Assembly: GCA_025677815.1 (NCBI GenBank)
Contig: JAIXMP010000005.1
Coordinates: forward strand, 62,001 to 126,000
From: Phascolomyces articulosus
Taxonomy: Eukaryota > Mucoromycota > Mucoromycetes > Mucorales > Lichtheimiaceae
Reading direction: 5' to 3'
DNA length: 64,000 nucleotides
Shown: one piece after another, positions 10,397 to 20,851 of the stretch
Layout of the letters: every line of letters begins with the position of its first letter
Position numbering within the stretch: the stretch's first letter is position 1
Translations under genes and position numbers: made by a program
Notes under the pieces: generated by a model
What the model saw: only the letters and a program-made list of their open reading frames with translations
Database searches by the model: none
What the model was told of the DNA's origin: nothing

Positions 10397-11597
10397 ATGT
10401 CCAGCACTGAAGCTTCCGTTGATAAATATGATGCTGTCCGTAAGGACCTTATCAAGGCATTCCCTAACGAAGATTATGATGATGGTTCCTTCGCCCCTGT
10501 TGTGTAAGCCCAACTTATTTATTTATTTTTGTTTATCTCTAATGTAAAGATAATTCCGACATAACCGACCCATCATATCAACTCATAACAATATATATAT
10601 ATATGTATCATATAGCCTTCGTCTTGCTTGGCACGCTTCTGGTACTTATGATCAACATAAGAAGGATGGTGGTAGTGATGGTGCTACCATGCGTTTCAAG
10701 GCCGAAGCATCCGATGGTGCCAACGCTGGTTTAGAAGTAGCTCGTTCATTCCTTGAACCTATCAAGGCTAAGCATGCTTGGATCACCTATGCTGATTTGT
10801 GGACGTAAGTGATCATTTTTTCTTGAATGGGACATTCATAATGAAAATGAACATTCAGAATGGAAGGAAAAGGAATCACGGTTTATATTTACATATTAAT
10901 AATTAATAACAATATGTAGTCTTGCTGGTTGTGTTGCTATTGAACATATGGGTGGTCCTCACATTGAATGGACAGGTGGTCGTCGTGATAACCAAGTCGA
11001 AGCTGAAAACCCACCTATTAACCGTCTTCCCGATGGTGCTTTGGGCAAGGATCATATTTTGGACTTGTTCGTTGGTCGTATGGGCTTCACTGTCCAAGAA
11101 ACCGTTGCTTTGATTGGTGCTCACACTGTGGGTCGTTGCCACTCTAACCGTTCCGTAAGTTATTGAATGAATATTTCTTTTTAAAAAAACTTATTTATAA
11201 AGTTAACGTTTTAATTGTTTTAACAATTGTATTTAGGGCTTCGAAGGTCCATGGACTGAAACCCCTACTCGTTTCTCCAACCAATTGTAAGTCTTCATTT
11301 CATCTTTTTTATTGAAAAAAGAAAAGATATAAACTGAAACTAATGAAATGATTATTTAGTTACAAGCAACTTTTGAACAACGAATGGGTGGAAAAGAAGT
11401 GGGATGGTCCTAGACAATTTGTTGATGCTGAAGATGGTGAATTGATGATGTTGCCTACTGATATGGCTCTTTTGGAACAACCTTTCCGTGAATACGTTGA
11501 ATTGTATGCCAAGGATAAGCAAAAGTTCTTTGATGACTTTGCTGCTGCTTTCTTGAAGTTGGTTGAATTGGGTTTCAACAAGAGAGGAAAGTTGTAA
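10397..11597 (+). CDS. Class I haem peroxidase, cytochrome c peroxidase/ascorbate peroxidase type
   Basis: Five exons: 10397-10503, 10616-10804, 10920-11154, 11237-11286, 11360-11597, all with GT-AG introns in matching phase, encoding 272 residues. The distal haem pocket is [12 protein letters not shown] (Arg38, Trp41, His42). The proximal His167 is in [11 protein letters not shown], and Asp228 in MMLPTD should hydrogen-bond to it. FEGPW places Trp183 sixteen residues after the proximal His, exactly the cytochrome c peroxidase radical Trp (Trp191 in yeast). The enzyme reduces H2O2 to water. There is no N-terminal extension for mitochondrial import, so a cytosolic hybrid CcP/APX enzyme is likely; the electron donor cannot be told from sequence. 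All active-site residues are intact and codon use is strongly biased, consistent with high expression. Confidence 0.93.
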
Positions 11598-11691
11598 ATA
11601 TTTTATTAAATCCCTCTTAACCATTCATTTTCTTCTTCATCTTCGCATTCTTCACCTTTCTCTCATTTGATATTCTCTTATGATCCGCCTT

Positions 11692-11722
<31 letters not shown>

Positions 11723-11967
11723 AAATATAAATATTCCCAATTTATCCTACCATTACGAAAATCCACCTTTTTTTTAGTAGATCAATCAAAAATAAACTTA
11801 TATTTATCAGTTAGAGAATTCTCCAAATTGAAATTTTAATGTGTTACCTTTCGACTGTCCGGTATCTATTTAAAGCTGCCTTGATTTGATTTTCATTTTA
11901 GGGTCTCTCTGTTTCTCTTTTTTTTTTTTTTTTTTTACCTTGACGTAAATTAACCAGCGTTAATAAA
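11598..11967. other. Intergenic region with (TA)n repeat
   Basis: Holds the 3' end of the peroxidase gene, a (TA)n tract at about 11691-11714, AATAAA-like signals near 11790, and a T-rich tract before the next ATG. No gene seen. Confidence 0.5.
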
Positions 11968-13177
11968 ATGGATTCAAATCATAATAACGCGACACAAGGA
12001 ACATCAACTTCTTCAGATAGAATGGGTGAAAGTACTCGAATCTTTATCTCTCATATCAAACAATATTTTTCTTCATTACCTATATTCGCGTTGTCTGTCA
12101 TTACCATCTCTTGGCTGATCGCCTTGGCAGATATACCAGGTCGCATGACTGAATCACATTTGCCATTTATTAGCCAATGGTTATATCTTAGTCCACTAAA
12201 GGTTTTATCTCATTGGCAAGGTAAGTGATATTCATTATAGAGATATAAATTTAATATTTTCCCCAGAAATTGATTCATCCTTTTATTCCTGCAACCCATA
12301 TATTTATTTTTTAAAATATTAAGGGCATCGTGTTTTGCTCTATCCTCTTGCATCCCCAGGGTTTTCTCTTTTAATTACAAATACTCTATTGGCGTTACCT
12401 TATATGGCGGCGATGGAACGAAAACATGGTACCATAAAGTTGGCGTGGCTGTTGATCACTTTTTATACATGTGGGATTGGGTTTATATATGTCGTTCTGT
12501 TGGGTATCTTCAAAGTATCAACTATATGGATCGATTCAAACTATGTGGCAGGTTTATCAGGATGGGCCGTTGGATTAGCTGTCTGGTCTGCTATGGAAGA
12601 AGAATCAGAAGGACAATCGAATGATCGCATGTAAATTATTTGAAGTAATGGGTAAAAAAAGTGTAATATGAAAAACATCGAAATTGAAGGATCTTTTTTA
12701 TTTTTATTACTTTATTAAGGTTATTTGGTGTGATTCGAATTCCAGGTCGCGTTATGCCTTATTTGATTATTGTATTTTATTTATTTCTCGTACCAGATAC
12801 TTCTTTACTGCTTCATTTGCTTGCGGCAGCTGTTGCATACCTTTGTAAGTATCATGAGCAAGTGGATCTGTGGGGTGGATGTATTTTTTTTACTGATAAT
12901 CGGATTAAAAGATTTCACAAAAAGAATACCTGCGCGATTATTACCATCCGATGATGTTTATAAACACTATGAAGGCCGGCCATGGTTGGAGCGTATCACA
13001 AACAATTCGAGATATGTTTCTATGGATGCAGCCACAGGCGGCTATTTACCAATCCACAATGCAACAAGTAGCCATATTAGTGCCAATAATTCCCAAGTAA
13101 CTCATAATGTAAATGTTGGTGGGGGTAGTAGCAATAATTCATTTCCTGGCCAAGGCATACGACTTGGTGATGAATAA
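11968..13177 (+). CDS. Rbd2-like rhomboid serine protease with C-terminal SHP box
   Basis: Exons 11968-12220, 12324-12630, 12720-12844 and 12912-13177 join in phase to 316 residues. Hydrophobic helices surround a NTLLALPYMAAMERKHGT block, GLSGWAVG with the nucleophile Ser163, and VPDTSLLLHLLAAAVAYL with His219. This Ser/His pair, the ERKHGT motif after TM2 and the IPGRVMPY segment match fungal Rbd2. The tail carries RYVSMD as in Rbd2 and ends FPGQGIRLGDE, a textbook SHP box (F-x-G-x-G-x2-L) for binding Cdc48/p97. In fission yeast Rbd2 acts in the Golgi on SREBP with Cdc48; a similar role is inferred, not shown. The last intron (12845-12911) was chosen because it keeps the frame and has a TACTGAT branch site. 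The stop lies 65 bp from the convergent neighbour's stop. Confidence 0.82.
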
Positions 13178-13242
13178 TATCAATAAACATTTATTTATAC
13201 CTCTTTTATTATTGTTGCCTTTATTAAAACCCTTTTTAAGTA

Positions 13243-14404
13243 TTACTGTTCAATTGAATCTTCCATGTCTGCATCTGGATTCCATGCATAACCAACGTTC
13301 TTTAATACTTGCATTAAATCAGAGTGTTTCTCCAATGATGCTAATTCCTCCGGGGTCTTTACCAATAACATACCAGCAAAACCAAGTGAATTGATAGAAA
13401 CTTGCAAATTTTCTTGTGACAATGTGGCCAATTCCCTTGAACGTGGAATAATCATCATGAATTGGTCCGTCATGATAAAATTATATGAGATTTCTCGATC
13501 CGGTGTGGCGTGTTTACGCAACTGCTGGAACATAGCGTCCAATAATCCAAAGAACATTTGTGCAAGATAATCAGCTATTTCCTCATTATCAGTACTAGAG
13601 TCGATAAAGCTGCGATCCAAGGGAGTGATGACGTGAACAAAGGGTAGGTTTTCAAGCACATAGATTTGACCTGCTTTACGATCTCGGATTTGATTGAATA
13701 ATGCCTTGATAGGAGGTTGGGGGTTTTGACCTTGTAATGGAACAATTTGTAAATGTTTGTGAGGTTGGCTTGCGCCTGAAAAAGGACCACAATTATAAAA
13801 CACAAGAGCTGGGGTGGTACCAAATGCAGTCATCATGCACTGCCAAGCAGCAAGTAAATCACCAGGAAATAATGGTTGAGATTGACTTTTGAACTCTATA
13901 ATGATATGCGTTCATTAAATTTAGTCCATCATTGTTTGAGAAAGGTTTCATCCGATGATAATGATTGATCTTTGTCTTATCTTTACACATACACAATTTT
14001 TTTTCAAAGATCTTATCCTACCTTTGGTTACTAGAATGATATGACGAGGAACAACACAAAATTTGTTCAATACAACAGAATGTTCTTCACCAATGTCTTG
14101 AACATATAATGTTGGATGTGGTGGTAAAAATGGATTCACTTTGATTTTCTTCTTTTCTTCCACAGTAGGGTCACTTTCAGGCTTCTTAGCTAATGAAGGC
14201 GCGTATGTGATTTCAAACTGGGCAAGACAAAGTATAAAATGAGTTTTCAAAAAATCATTGATGTACAAAACTTGTATAATGGTTATATAAAACTACCTCA
14301 ACTCCATCGACATTCTTATTGATTTTAGTAGTTTCAAAGAATAATAAATCTTTACTATTTAATGCCGCGTCATATTTCTCTTGAATCAAGTTTGGTAAAC
14401 TCAT
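13243..14404 (-). CDS. Diadenosine tetraphosphate phosphorylase / ATP adenylyltransferase (Apa1/Apa2 family)
   Basis: Three exons, 14404-14297, 14217-14022 and 13895-13243, give 318 residues; introns fall in phase 0 and 1. The HIT-like catalytic motif is SQPHKHLQIVP (His147, His149, Gln151). The N-terminal domain shows YVQDIGEEHSVVLNKFCVVP and LVTKEFKSQ, and the C-terminal domain has NFIMTDQFMMIIPRSRE, all typical of the yeast Ap4A phosphorylases. The enzyme splits Ap4A with phosphate into ATP and ADP and can adenylate nucleoside diphosphates, keeping dinucleoside polyphosphates low in the cytoplasm. Length is close to the yeast proteins (about 320). It is convergent with the rhomboid gene and divergent from the acetyltransferase gene. 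Confidence 0.92.
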
Positions 14405-14620
14405 ACTATTATGTAAGATTGTTCTTCAAACAAAATCTGGTAATCGCCGTCAGATGGGTGGGTTCCTTATTTCAATCTCCAATCTGATCATGATAATAAA
14501 GCCCCGATTGGTTATATACCAGTTGTCAAAAAAAAAAAAAAAAAAGACAAATTTCTTTTTCTTTCTTTTTTCTCACACTCTCATCCTTTTTTTTCTTTTC
14601 AAAAGAGAAATCAATAAGCC
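14405..14620. promoter_or_regulatory. Shared divergent promoter region
   Basis: 216 bp separate the start codons of the Ap4A phosphorylase (-) and the GNAT gene (+). The interval has an A-run (about 14529-14545) followed by a CT-rich block leading into the GNAT ATG. No specific operator recognised. Confidence 0.5.
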
Positions 14621-15109
14621 ATGGTAACCGCCGTTGATATCCGTCCAGCTACACCTAACGATGTTCCACTTATTTTGAGCTTTATCAAAGATCTTGCACT
14701 ATACGAAAAAGCACCTGAAGCTGTTGTTGCAACGGAAGAACTTTTACACAAGAACTTGTTTGGTTCGGAACGCCGTTATGCTGAAGTGATCATTGCCTAT
14801 GTCGAAGATAAAGCTGCTGGATTTGCTTTGTTTTTCCATAACTTTAGCACATGGACTGGAAGACCCGGTTTATACTTAGAGGATTTATTCGTTCGCCCTG
14901 AATTCCGTGGCCTTGGTATTGGCAAGAAATTATTGACTCAGTTAGCCCATATTGCCAAAGAACGTGAATGCGGTCGATATGAATGGGTTGTTTTGGATTG
15001 GAATGAACCATCAAGAAAGTTCTATGAAGCTATGGGTGCCAAACCTCAAACGGAATGGGTTATTTATAGAGCTGAAGGAAAATCGTTGGATGATTTAGCC
15101 GCCATGTAA
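14621..15109 (+). CDS. GNAT N-acetyltransferase, spermidine/spermine or thialysine acetyltransferase type
   Basis: Single-exon gene of 162 residues; the ATG sits in a good context (GCCATGG). The acetyl-CoA loop is RPEFRGLGIGKKLL (Arg96-Gly97-x-Gly99-x-Gly101). YEKAPE near residue 28, TGRPGLYLEDLFVRP, VLDWNEPSRKFYEAMGA with the expected general-acid Tyr135, and the total length all match the SAT1/SAT2 family, which is also the bacterial and fungal thialysine acetyltransferase family. It should move acetyl from acetyl-CoA to a primary amine such as a polyamine or thialysine; the true substrate cannot be read from sequence. Intact and compact, with no intron. Confidence 0.88.
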   Translation: MVTAVDIRPATPNDVPLILSFIKDLALYEKAPEAVVATEELLHKNLFGSERRYAEVIIAYVEDKAAGFALFFHNFSTWTGRPGLYLEDLFVRPEFRGLGIGKKLLTQLAHIAKERECGRYEWVVLDWNEPSRKFYEAMGAKPQTEWVIYRAEGKSLDDLAAM

Positions 15110-16911
15110 AATATATATTGTTCAATTATAAAAATAATGATCTTATTGTATAATAAAAGTATTTTTTTTTATTCATTTAAAAATCGGGGTTTAATTAGAG
15201 ATTGATATATAGCGAGGATGGAGATTCATATAATGATCTTGATATATAGGAAATACTTTGACGGATCAAAAAAGTTGTTAGGAATAAATATCTCCAAAAC
15301 AAGTAATTCTGTACGATAATACTGGCTGAATATTTTTTTAGAAGGACGGAGTGATATGATATATGCAGAAATTATATAATCGAACGTCATTGATAAGGTA
15401 ATGGAAGTGTACTATGCCATACATTGTTTTTTATATTCAAACAATTTCATGCTATATATGTAACGAATGAATAAGGAATAGCTAGATAGCTAAATAAATG
15501 TGTGGAATTCGAAGCCATGTACTGATACAAAGCTTCTAAGTTTTATAATTAAAATAATGTACTTGCAATTGATATTGCCATTTAACCCAGGGATCGGATG
15601 GATCATGAGTTGAGTTTGACAGGTGTGGCCAGATCACCAGGTTTTTCCTTTTGAACACGTCGGGTTAATAGATCAGACCCATTACTCGACCCGCGTGTTA
15701 TTAAAAGCATAATAACATAAAGCGTAGGATTATCGTGCGTTGTCTTAAACGACTAAAACAATCGGACTGAAATATCGTAAGTTTTTTCTCTTTTAATAAT
15801 AAAAATTAGAAATATGTTATTATGCATCTAAAATGAATATATCCAGTCCTCCCTACAATTCTAATTCTTTCTTTATATACTAGCTATGAATAAAAAGCTT
15901 TTACTTGATTATTTTAAGAGCAAATTACACCTAACTTAGTGTGGGTGGTGAAATCACAGTAAATTTCTGTAGACTTTGGTTCTAAACAAAGGAGTACTGA
16001 CAGAAACTACCAAAGACGAGAAGCAGAGGAGAAAGCCGGCTATAACCAACAAATACGACCGGATTTGAGGTAGATTCCTGGTAGATGCTAGTGGTTTGTA
16101 GATCTCTGTAAAACGTGGGCTTTTTTTTTTACAGTGGCAGGAACCTAGAGTTTCAAAGAAACCGAGAATTACAGGGTTTTTCCTAATAATGGCAGCATGT
16201 TTTTTCTCATGATGACAGCACTTTTTTTTTTTTTTTTTTTACTTTAGGGGTTGGGTGTGTGATTTATATGGCGTTAATTTTTTTCATTGGCAGGAACTGA
16301 AAAATTACAATGATGGTGTAGTTTCAGATTTTGGAAGAATTACAAAATTCATGGCAGTTGGGAACGTACTTTTTGTAGTCCTTGGGAGTGAAAGTTTTCT
16401 GTTGGATTATCAGTAACCATTTAGTAAAAGGTCTGGAATACAAATTATTAATCATCAATAGTAAAAAAAAAAAATAATTATATACCTGCAAAGTATTTTT
16501 TATCGTAGTTCTTGGCACACGAGAGTGATACACGGTATCTACTCCCGTATTATCTTTATGTCGATCAAAAGTTTTATTATATGGCAACATGGTAACAGTT
16601 AACTTAAAAAAATAAATAGAATGAGACAAGTTTATTAATTCTTAAAGACTCTATCAGCTTTGGCCCCATTATTTCGTAGAACACATCTTTAGTTGGAGAA
16701 TCGCAATAATAAAACGTATGTGAGTATAAGTATAGTATTTGAAAAATAAATGATACCACCTTTTCCTATTGCAATTACATTCCCTTTATATTTTTTTTGT
16801 TCGCATTAAATCCATAATATTACACAATGCAACTCCCAACTTATTTTACACCCTTATCCATTTTTCTTATCCATTTTTAATATTTTTTAAAAAGTTTCAT
16901 TTTATTTATAT
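15110..16911. other. Non-coding stretch with imperfect hairpin
   Basis: No gene recognised. 15654-15699 is an imperfect inverted repeat (AACACGTCGGGTTAAT paired with ATTACTCGACCCGCGTGTT), possibly the end of a small non-autonomous element. Several T-runs (16111-16130, 16220-16240) occur. The minus frame at 16324-16629 has no recognisable domain. Confidence 0.4.
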
Positions 16912-17609
16912 TTACTCCCTTCGGTGACCATCTTTTGTATCATTAATATGTCTACCTACGGTCGACGAAGGGATTTTTGATAACCTTTCAATTTCTCTAA
17001 CTGATTTTTTCTCCTCGAAGTAGAGCCTGATTATTTCCTTGTGTTCTTCGAGCGTTACTGGCTGCCTTGGCCTCCTTGGCTCGCCAGTAAACCGAAATGG
17101 GCTTTTATCAGCCTGAACATCAGCTGGTTGGACCTGGTCTACTAGATAAATAATGTTTTTTTTTCTGATAAGCATCCCATGTATATATATTCAATGGATA
17201 GCTAAGCTTTTTAATGAATATCTGAGCTTACCGAGATTAGTCGTAAGCAGGTCGCTGATGACAGATGTCATGTCGCCAAATTGACCCAAGGTTTCCTCTA
17301 GATAGAAAGCATTTGTTTTCTTAGTATTCTATTTATCAAAAACATTCTGTGTATAATCGAAGAACTTACCGAAGTTCAATTGAGTCAGGCCAAATTCATT
17401 GTTGCCTAGATCAACAAAATCACCAATGTCCATATCTATGTTCATAGAAATCGGAAAATATACTAATTATTAATAATGTTCTGTGTATAGTCGAGATGTT
17501 TTAATAAATATTCCAACTAACCAGAGTTAATATCACTCATGGCAATCTCTAACAACAGTTGATCAATTGGATCAAAGTAAAGGTCATTAGCGTTTATGGA
17601 TGTGTTCAT
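16912..17609 (-). CDS. Small helix-turn-helix protein with acidic N-terminus, four phase-1 exons
   Basis: Exons 17609-17522, 17435-17370, 17297-17232 and 17141-16912 all join at phase 1 and give 149 residues ending in TGATAA-free sequence at 16912. The C-terminal part (TLEEHKEIIRLYFEEKKSVREIERLSKIPSSTVGRHI, here split: helix EHKEIIRLYF, turn KSVREIERLS, recognition IPSSTVGRHI) is a homeodomain-like HTH of the kind found in Tc1/mariner transposases and small regulators. The N-terminal 73 residues are acidic and hydrophobic, like an activation or interaction domain. Exons 2 and 3 are both 66 nt and encode similar 22-residue units (DMDIGDFVDL, EETLGQFGDM), and the flanking introns share TATACACAGAA. 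No DDE domain follows, so this is either a complete small DNA-binding protein or a domesticated transposase HTH. No relative known to me. Confidence 0.65.
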
Positions 17610-18215
17610 TGGACTTGGGAAAATTAAAATACGAAGTAAAAATACTTATTATAATAAGTAGATTCCCATCTTTTAAATGATGCTCACAAGTTGTAGTCAT
17701 TGTAACCTTATACATCGCACCATACCTCATCGTTTTTTTGGGCTACATCTATTTGCACACCCCCTCTCACACACCCCCTTGATATGAAATTATTTTTTTC
17801 AATATCAAATAAAACCAAAAATCATCAAGTTGAAGAGTGGTCAACAAAATTTAGTTTAGTCTTATTTTATGTATTATTGCCACCTCCATTTTTATTTCTT
17901 TTTCTTTTATTTTTGATTCTTTATCTGTAAAACAATATTGACCCCTCAAAGTATGTATATGATGGAAATGTCCAAAAGTCATACCAAAAGTACATATGTT
18001 AATAATGGAATAAATAGCTTGATTGTTCATAGTTTTTATTTTGTTATCGGACTGCTATATCATTGATGCCTTCTGGCGGAATCAGTTGAAAATATCTGCA
18101 TAATAAGTCAAAAAAAAAAAAGCAACAAAAAGCACTTTATCGCGTATTTCAATAACTATAGTTCAATCATCAACACACATACGATCCTTTTTTTTTGATT
18201 GTCAAATATAGATAG
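17610..18215. other. Intergenic region
   Basis: Leader side of the HTH gene followed by A/T-rich sequence up to the solo LTR. Nothing else recognised. Confidence 0.45.
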
Positions 18216-18655
18216 TGTTGTATCAATAAGATCAAAAAATAAAAGAAATAAGCAGGAGACGATATAAGTCAACGAGACCCAAAATAATTCAGTGTGTTTT
18301 TATTATGATTCAAAAATAATCTCTCTATTTATACTAATTTGCTCATCATGGATGGACTGCCACTACGTGTGTATTACAGTATCATATTTCTTATGGACCA
18401 CATCATTTAAATTACGTATGCTATAAAACTGTGTGAATAACGGAAGTTATAGAACGTGTGAACGATGATGGTGGGAATCAAGAAGTGAATTACGCGTTTG
18501 CATTATGAACGATATGCCTAGGAGAAAAGCATAATCCGTGTCACAGTAGCTGTGCTTCAAATATAATTACCACACAAGTGAGGCAAAGGGTGAATAGCGT
18601 TTTCTATTATGAATAATAATAATAATTAAGAAGCCATTGTATGTTGGATACAACA
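18216..18655 (-). repeat. Solo LTR of the gypsy family, inverted, with perfect target duplication
   Basis: 440 bp from TGTTGTATC to GATACAACA, a diverged copy of the LTR of the young gypsy element. It is flanked on both sides by GATAG (18211-18215 and 18656-18660), the 5-bp target duplication expected of an integrase, so it arose by integration and internal recombination. It interrupts a foreign gag gene. Confidence 0.85.
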
Positions 18656-20415
18656 GATAGTCAAAGAATCAGCTTTAAGATCCCAACTTATGACGAAAGT
18701 AAAGACACTAAGTCATGGATATCTTTATTTGAAAGAACCATTGAATCGTTGTATGGGGCCTTCGCGGATTCAAAGGGAAAAATAATGGAAGGACCATTGA
18801 CCACAATCAAACAATCACAAGATGACATATTAGCCAAAACAACATGGAATGATGGTCTAAAAAAATACAAAATGTTGGCCATTCAATTAGTAGTTAGTAA
18901 CGATGTTGAAGCATGCTTGTTGTATCCAACATACAATTGCCTCTTAATTATTATTATTATTTATAATAGAAAACACTATTCACCCTTTGCCTCACTTGTG
19001 TGGTAATTATATTTGAAGCACAGCTACTGTGACACGGATTATGCTTTTCTCCTAGGCATATCGTTCATAATGCAAACGCGTAATTCACTTCTTGATTCCC
19101 ACCATCATCGTTCACACGTTCTATAACTTCCGTTATTCACATAGTCTTATAACATACGTAATTTAAATGATGTGGTCCATAAGAAATACGATACCATAAT
19201 ACACATATAGTGGCAGTCCATCCATGATGAGCAATTTAGTATAAATAGAGAGATTATTTTTGAATCGTAATAAACTTCACTGAATTATTTTAGGTCTCAT
19301 TGACTTATATTGTCTCCTATTTATTTCTTTTATTTATTGATCTTATTGATACAACAATGGTGTTCTCATCAAGACACAATGGATTGGGATGAGTTCAAAA
19401 CAGAATTTATCGAGCGTTATGGTGATCGACAATCGGTAACAGAAGCCTTATCATCACTTATAACCATTTCCCAAACAAGTGAAGATGAACCAGAACAATC
19501 ATACATAGATCGCTTCAGTGAACTCAGAATGCAATATGACAATGCAGTAAATAGAACAACAGGATGTGTAAGAATCGACAAAAAAACATTGATGGACATA
19601 TATATCAGTGGATTTCTCAACCCAGGCGTATGAGCAAATATTCAAAGTACTCATCCAAAAATGGTTCTAGAAGCAAAATGAGAAGCAAGAAAGCTACTAC
19701 ATGATTACTTGAAAAGCTCAAAAAGGGCAACATCATCAACTGCATGAGAATCAGCTGCACAAGCTTTGAACGATTTCATCAAGAATATAAATAACTCTTC
19801 CACAAAAAAGGACATTCCGTTTTCATCAAGTCACACGAATGTAGATGAAAAGTTGGATAATTACCACAGAACATCTGAGCATCTAGAACGCCTAGAACGT
19901 GATCGTCAATAAGATCGTCAACAATCGAATGAGGATATGGCTACATTAATAAAACAAAAGAATTCCCTACATTTATTAGTGCCACAACAACAACAAAACT
20001 GGATGTATCTGCAACAGGCATATTATAATAATGGAATGTCTAGTTCGATGGGCACACAGCAAGCACATTTGACACAACAATCATCCATATCACCATCCTT
20101 ATCTTTTTTCACATAACCTACATTTAACAGTGGTAATCAACCAGCATCAATGCAATTTAATTACCAATTGCAACCATCAATACCAAAACCGTGTTATAAT
20201 TATAAACAAATTGGTTATATGGCAAAAAATTGTCCTGCGCCTTGCAAATGTTGTGATGGAAAGGAAAACCTACTAAATCATTTATTTTGGCTTTGTCCAA
20301 AATATGACGAATTCAAGAGAAGATCAATGACCAATAGTCAACAACAAGTGAAACCTACAGCCTTTTTGGTAACAATGCTACCAAAAATTGATTTATGTGA
20401 TGCAGATGATGAAGG
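18656..20415 (+). pseudogene. Decayed gag gene of a second retrotransposon family, split by LTR insertions
   Basis: Coding sequence starts at 18661 (SQRISFKIPTYDES...), stops at the LTR inserted at 18918 and resumes at 19362 (CSHQDTMDWDEFKTEFIERY...), a Retrotrans_gag-type core. It then runs to a zinc-knuckle region near 20195-20240. Five stops break it (19631 TGA, about 19679 TGA, about 19747 TGA, about 19912 TAA, about 20114 TAA), each one C-to-T step from CGA or CAA. The knuckle reads CYNYKQIGYMAKNC, where a CCHC box would have Cys and His in place of the two Tyr residues that break the spacing; both changes are again transitions. The gene is cut off at 20416 by the inverted gypsy copy and no pol follows. 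Confidence 0.75.
18918..19356 (+). repeat. Solo LTR of the same gypsy family, inserted in the foreign gag
   Basis: 439 bp from TGTTGTATCC to GATACAACA, opposite in orientation to the LTR at 18216-18655. Flanks are ATGCT (18913-18917) and ATGGT (19357-19361), a target duplication with one mismatch. Removing the LTR and one flank restores a continuous gag frame. Confidence 0.8.
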
Positions 20416-20851
20416 TGTTGTATTAGAGAGAAATCAATCAATAAAAAGAATAAAAGGAGATGAGATAAGTCAACGAGACCTGAAAAATATTCAACTGAAG
20501 TTTATTAAGATAAAAAATAATCTCTCTATTTATAAGAAAGTGCTCATCATGGATGGACTATCACAACTTGCACATTATGGTGTAATATTAGAATATAGAT
20601 TACATCATTTGGATTGCATGTTATAAGGACAGTATATTTAAGTAGACCATGAATGATATCATTAGAAGGATTGGGTGATCCAGCATAATTAACAATATGT
20701 GAAAGAGGATGGTGCAATACTGTGTGTAATATAAGTAATTATCCAAATAGAATCACCGCACAAGTGAGATATAGGGTGAATGACAGTAATAATAATAATA
20801 ATAATGAAGAATTATTATTTATTGTGAAGCCATTGTATGTTGGATACAACA
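20416..20851 (-). repeat. 3' LTR of old gypsy copy
   Basis: 436 bp; the outer end reads TGTTGTATT where other LTRs have TGTTGTATC (a C-to-T change). Its inner end joins TTACCCCCTACC, the complement of the purine tract before the 3' LTR. Confidence 0.85.

Noticed and set aside
12730..12954. Read-through of the rhomboid exon past 12844
   Set aside because: A GTAAGT donor and a TACTGAT...AAAAG acceptor remove 67 nt and restore the frame that ends in RYVSMD and the SHP box.
15654..15699. Hairpin as an intrinsic terminator
   Set aside because: The host is eukaryotic and no gene ends nearby; more likely part of a small repeat element.
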